Assembly (NCBI RefSeq): GCF_005943945.1
Contig: NZ_CP040710.1
Coordinates: forward strand, 879,001 to 943,000
Source of the DNA: Aggregatimonas sangjinii
Lineage (GTDB): Bacteria; Bacteroidota; Bacteroidia; Flavobacteriales; Flavobacteriaceae
DNA: 64,000 nucleotides
Direction: 5' to 3'
This document shows, piece by piece, positions 63,827-64,000 of this stretch. The position numbers and the translations under genes are program-made. Position 1 is the stretch's first letter. Every line of letters starts with the position of its first letter. Under the pieces are notes generated by a model. That model was not told the DNA's origin. It made no database searches and saw only the letters and a list, made by a program, of their open reading frames with translations.

Positions 63827-64000
63827 TTATTCGATAATGATGTTGTCGCTATCGAACCATTCATCTCCATCGACTCTTATAATGTAAGTGCCGGTCGGTA
63901 GGTTGCTAAGTTCATGATAAACTTTAACCATACCTGTCTCAACATCGTACGATTTAGGAGTTTCTACCAATCTACCGCTAAGGTTGTACAAGCTTACCTG
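63827..64000 (-). CDS. C-terminal end of a T9SS-exported protein (cut by window edge)
   Basis: 57 codons before the right edge, reading VSLYNLSGRLVETP, then NLPTGTYIIRVDGDE and ending NIIIE. This is the type A sorting domain (Por secretion tail) that directs proteins through the type IX secretion system to the cell surface: the VxLYNLxGR, LPxGxYIIRV and IIIE strands are the known motif positions. The catalytic or binding part of the protein lies beyond the window, so its function cannot be given. Confidence 0.85.
   Translation of the reverse strand, partial: QVSLYNLSGRLVETPKSYDVETGMVKVYHELSNLPTGTYIIRVDGDEWFDSDNIIIE

Overview
The window is a contiguous piece of a Bacteroidota chromosome, almost certainly a marine-type member of the Flavobacteriaceae. 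Supporting evidence: TAnnTTTG-type promoter boxes, little sign of Shine-Dalgarno sequences, a TonB receptor paired with a DUF4249 lipoprotein, DUF5916, DUF2911 and DUF4295 proteins, a partial type IX secretion C-terminal domain, an SPFH protein with an Arc-like repressor, and Bacteroidota-style lipoproteins. Base composition is moderate. I see no rRNA, tRNA, CRISPR array, transposase or prophage. Genus cannot be fixed from the sequence.

Layout. 1-7.4 kb (minus strand): a cut DUF819 membrane protein, a HAD phosphatase, a DUF5916 outer-membrane protein, an SPFH/RHH operon and a class A penicillin-binding protein. 7.5-14.2 kb: S1/P1 nuclease, an AraC regulator with AlkB, small secreted and membrane proteins, a MOSC protein, a 1-kb gene-poor stretch that may hold a decayed lipoprotein gene, and a secreted protein whose signal peptide is out of frame with its body. 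14.6-25 kb: htpG, a possible small RNA, TetR plus ABC1 kinase, an S9 peptidase, fabH, a CoA-binding protein and an SSS symporter. 25-31 kb: recR, a 2-oxoacid dehydrogenase E2, a TPR lipoprotein, an outer-membrane protein, and a two-gene cassette that looks like a phospholipase-A2-like toxin with a lipoprotein immunity protein.

31.4-45.6 kb is mostly plus-strand housekeeping: exonuclease, FAH hydrolase, Hpt and cinA; rpmB, rpmG and DUF4295, then ftsY, DUF2911 and an amidase; further on, pyrG and yidC. Between them lie a beta-lactamase-fold lipoprotein, a small lipoprotein, a gene remnant and a hydroxypyruvate isomerase-like protein. 45.9-49.3 kb holds two fasciclin lipoproteins with four and two FAS1 domains. 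49.6-64 kb carries mnmA, a nitronate monooxygenase-like enzyme, a MocR regulator divergent from a DUF6597 protein and a PLP decarboxylase, DUF2007, gntP, rimO, a PPOX flavoprotein, the DUF4249/TonB pair and the 3' end of a T9SS-exported protein.

The most interesting items are the toxin/immunity-like pair (29.7-31.1 kb), the symmetric multi-half-site operator in front of the SPFH/RHH operon (5.1 kb), the out-of-frame signal peptide at 14.1 kb, the candidate small RNA or leader at 16.8-16.95 kb, an AT-rich motif shared between the TetR and fasciclin promoter regions, and the MocR/DUF6597/decarboxylase locus. All functional statements come from reading motifs by eye; no database search was run.
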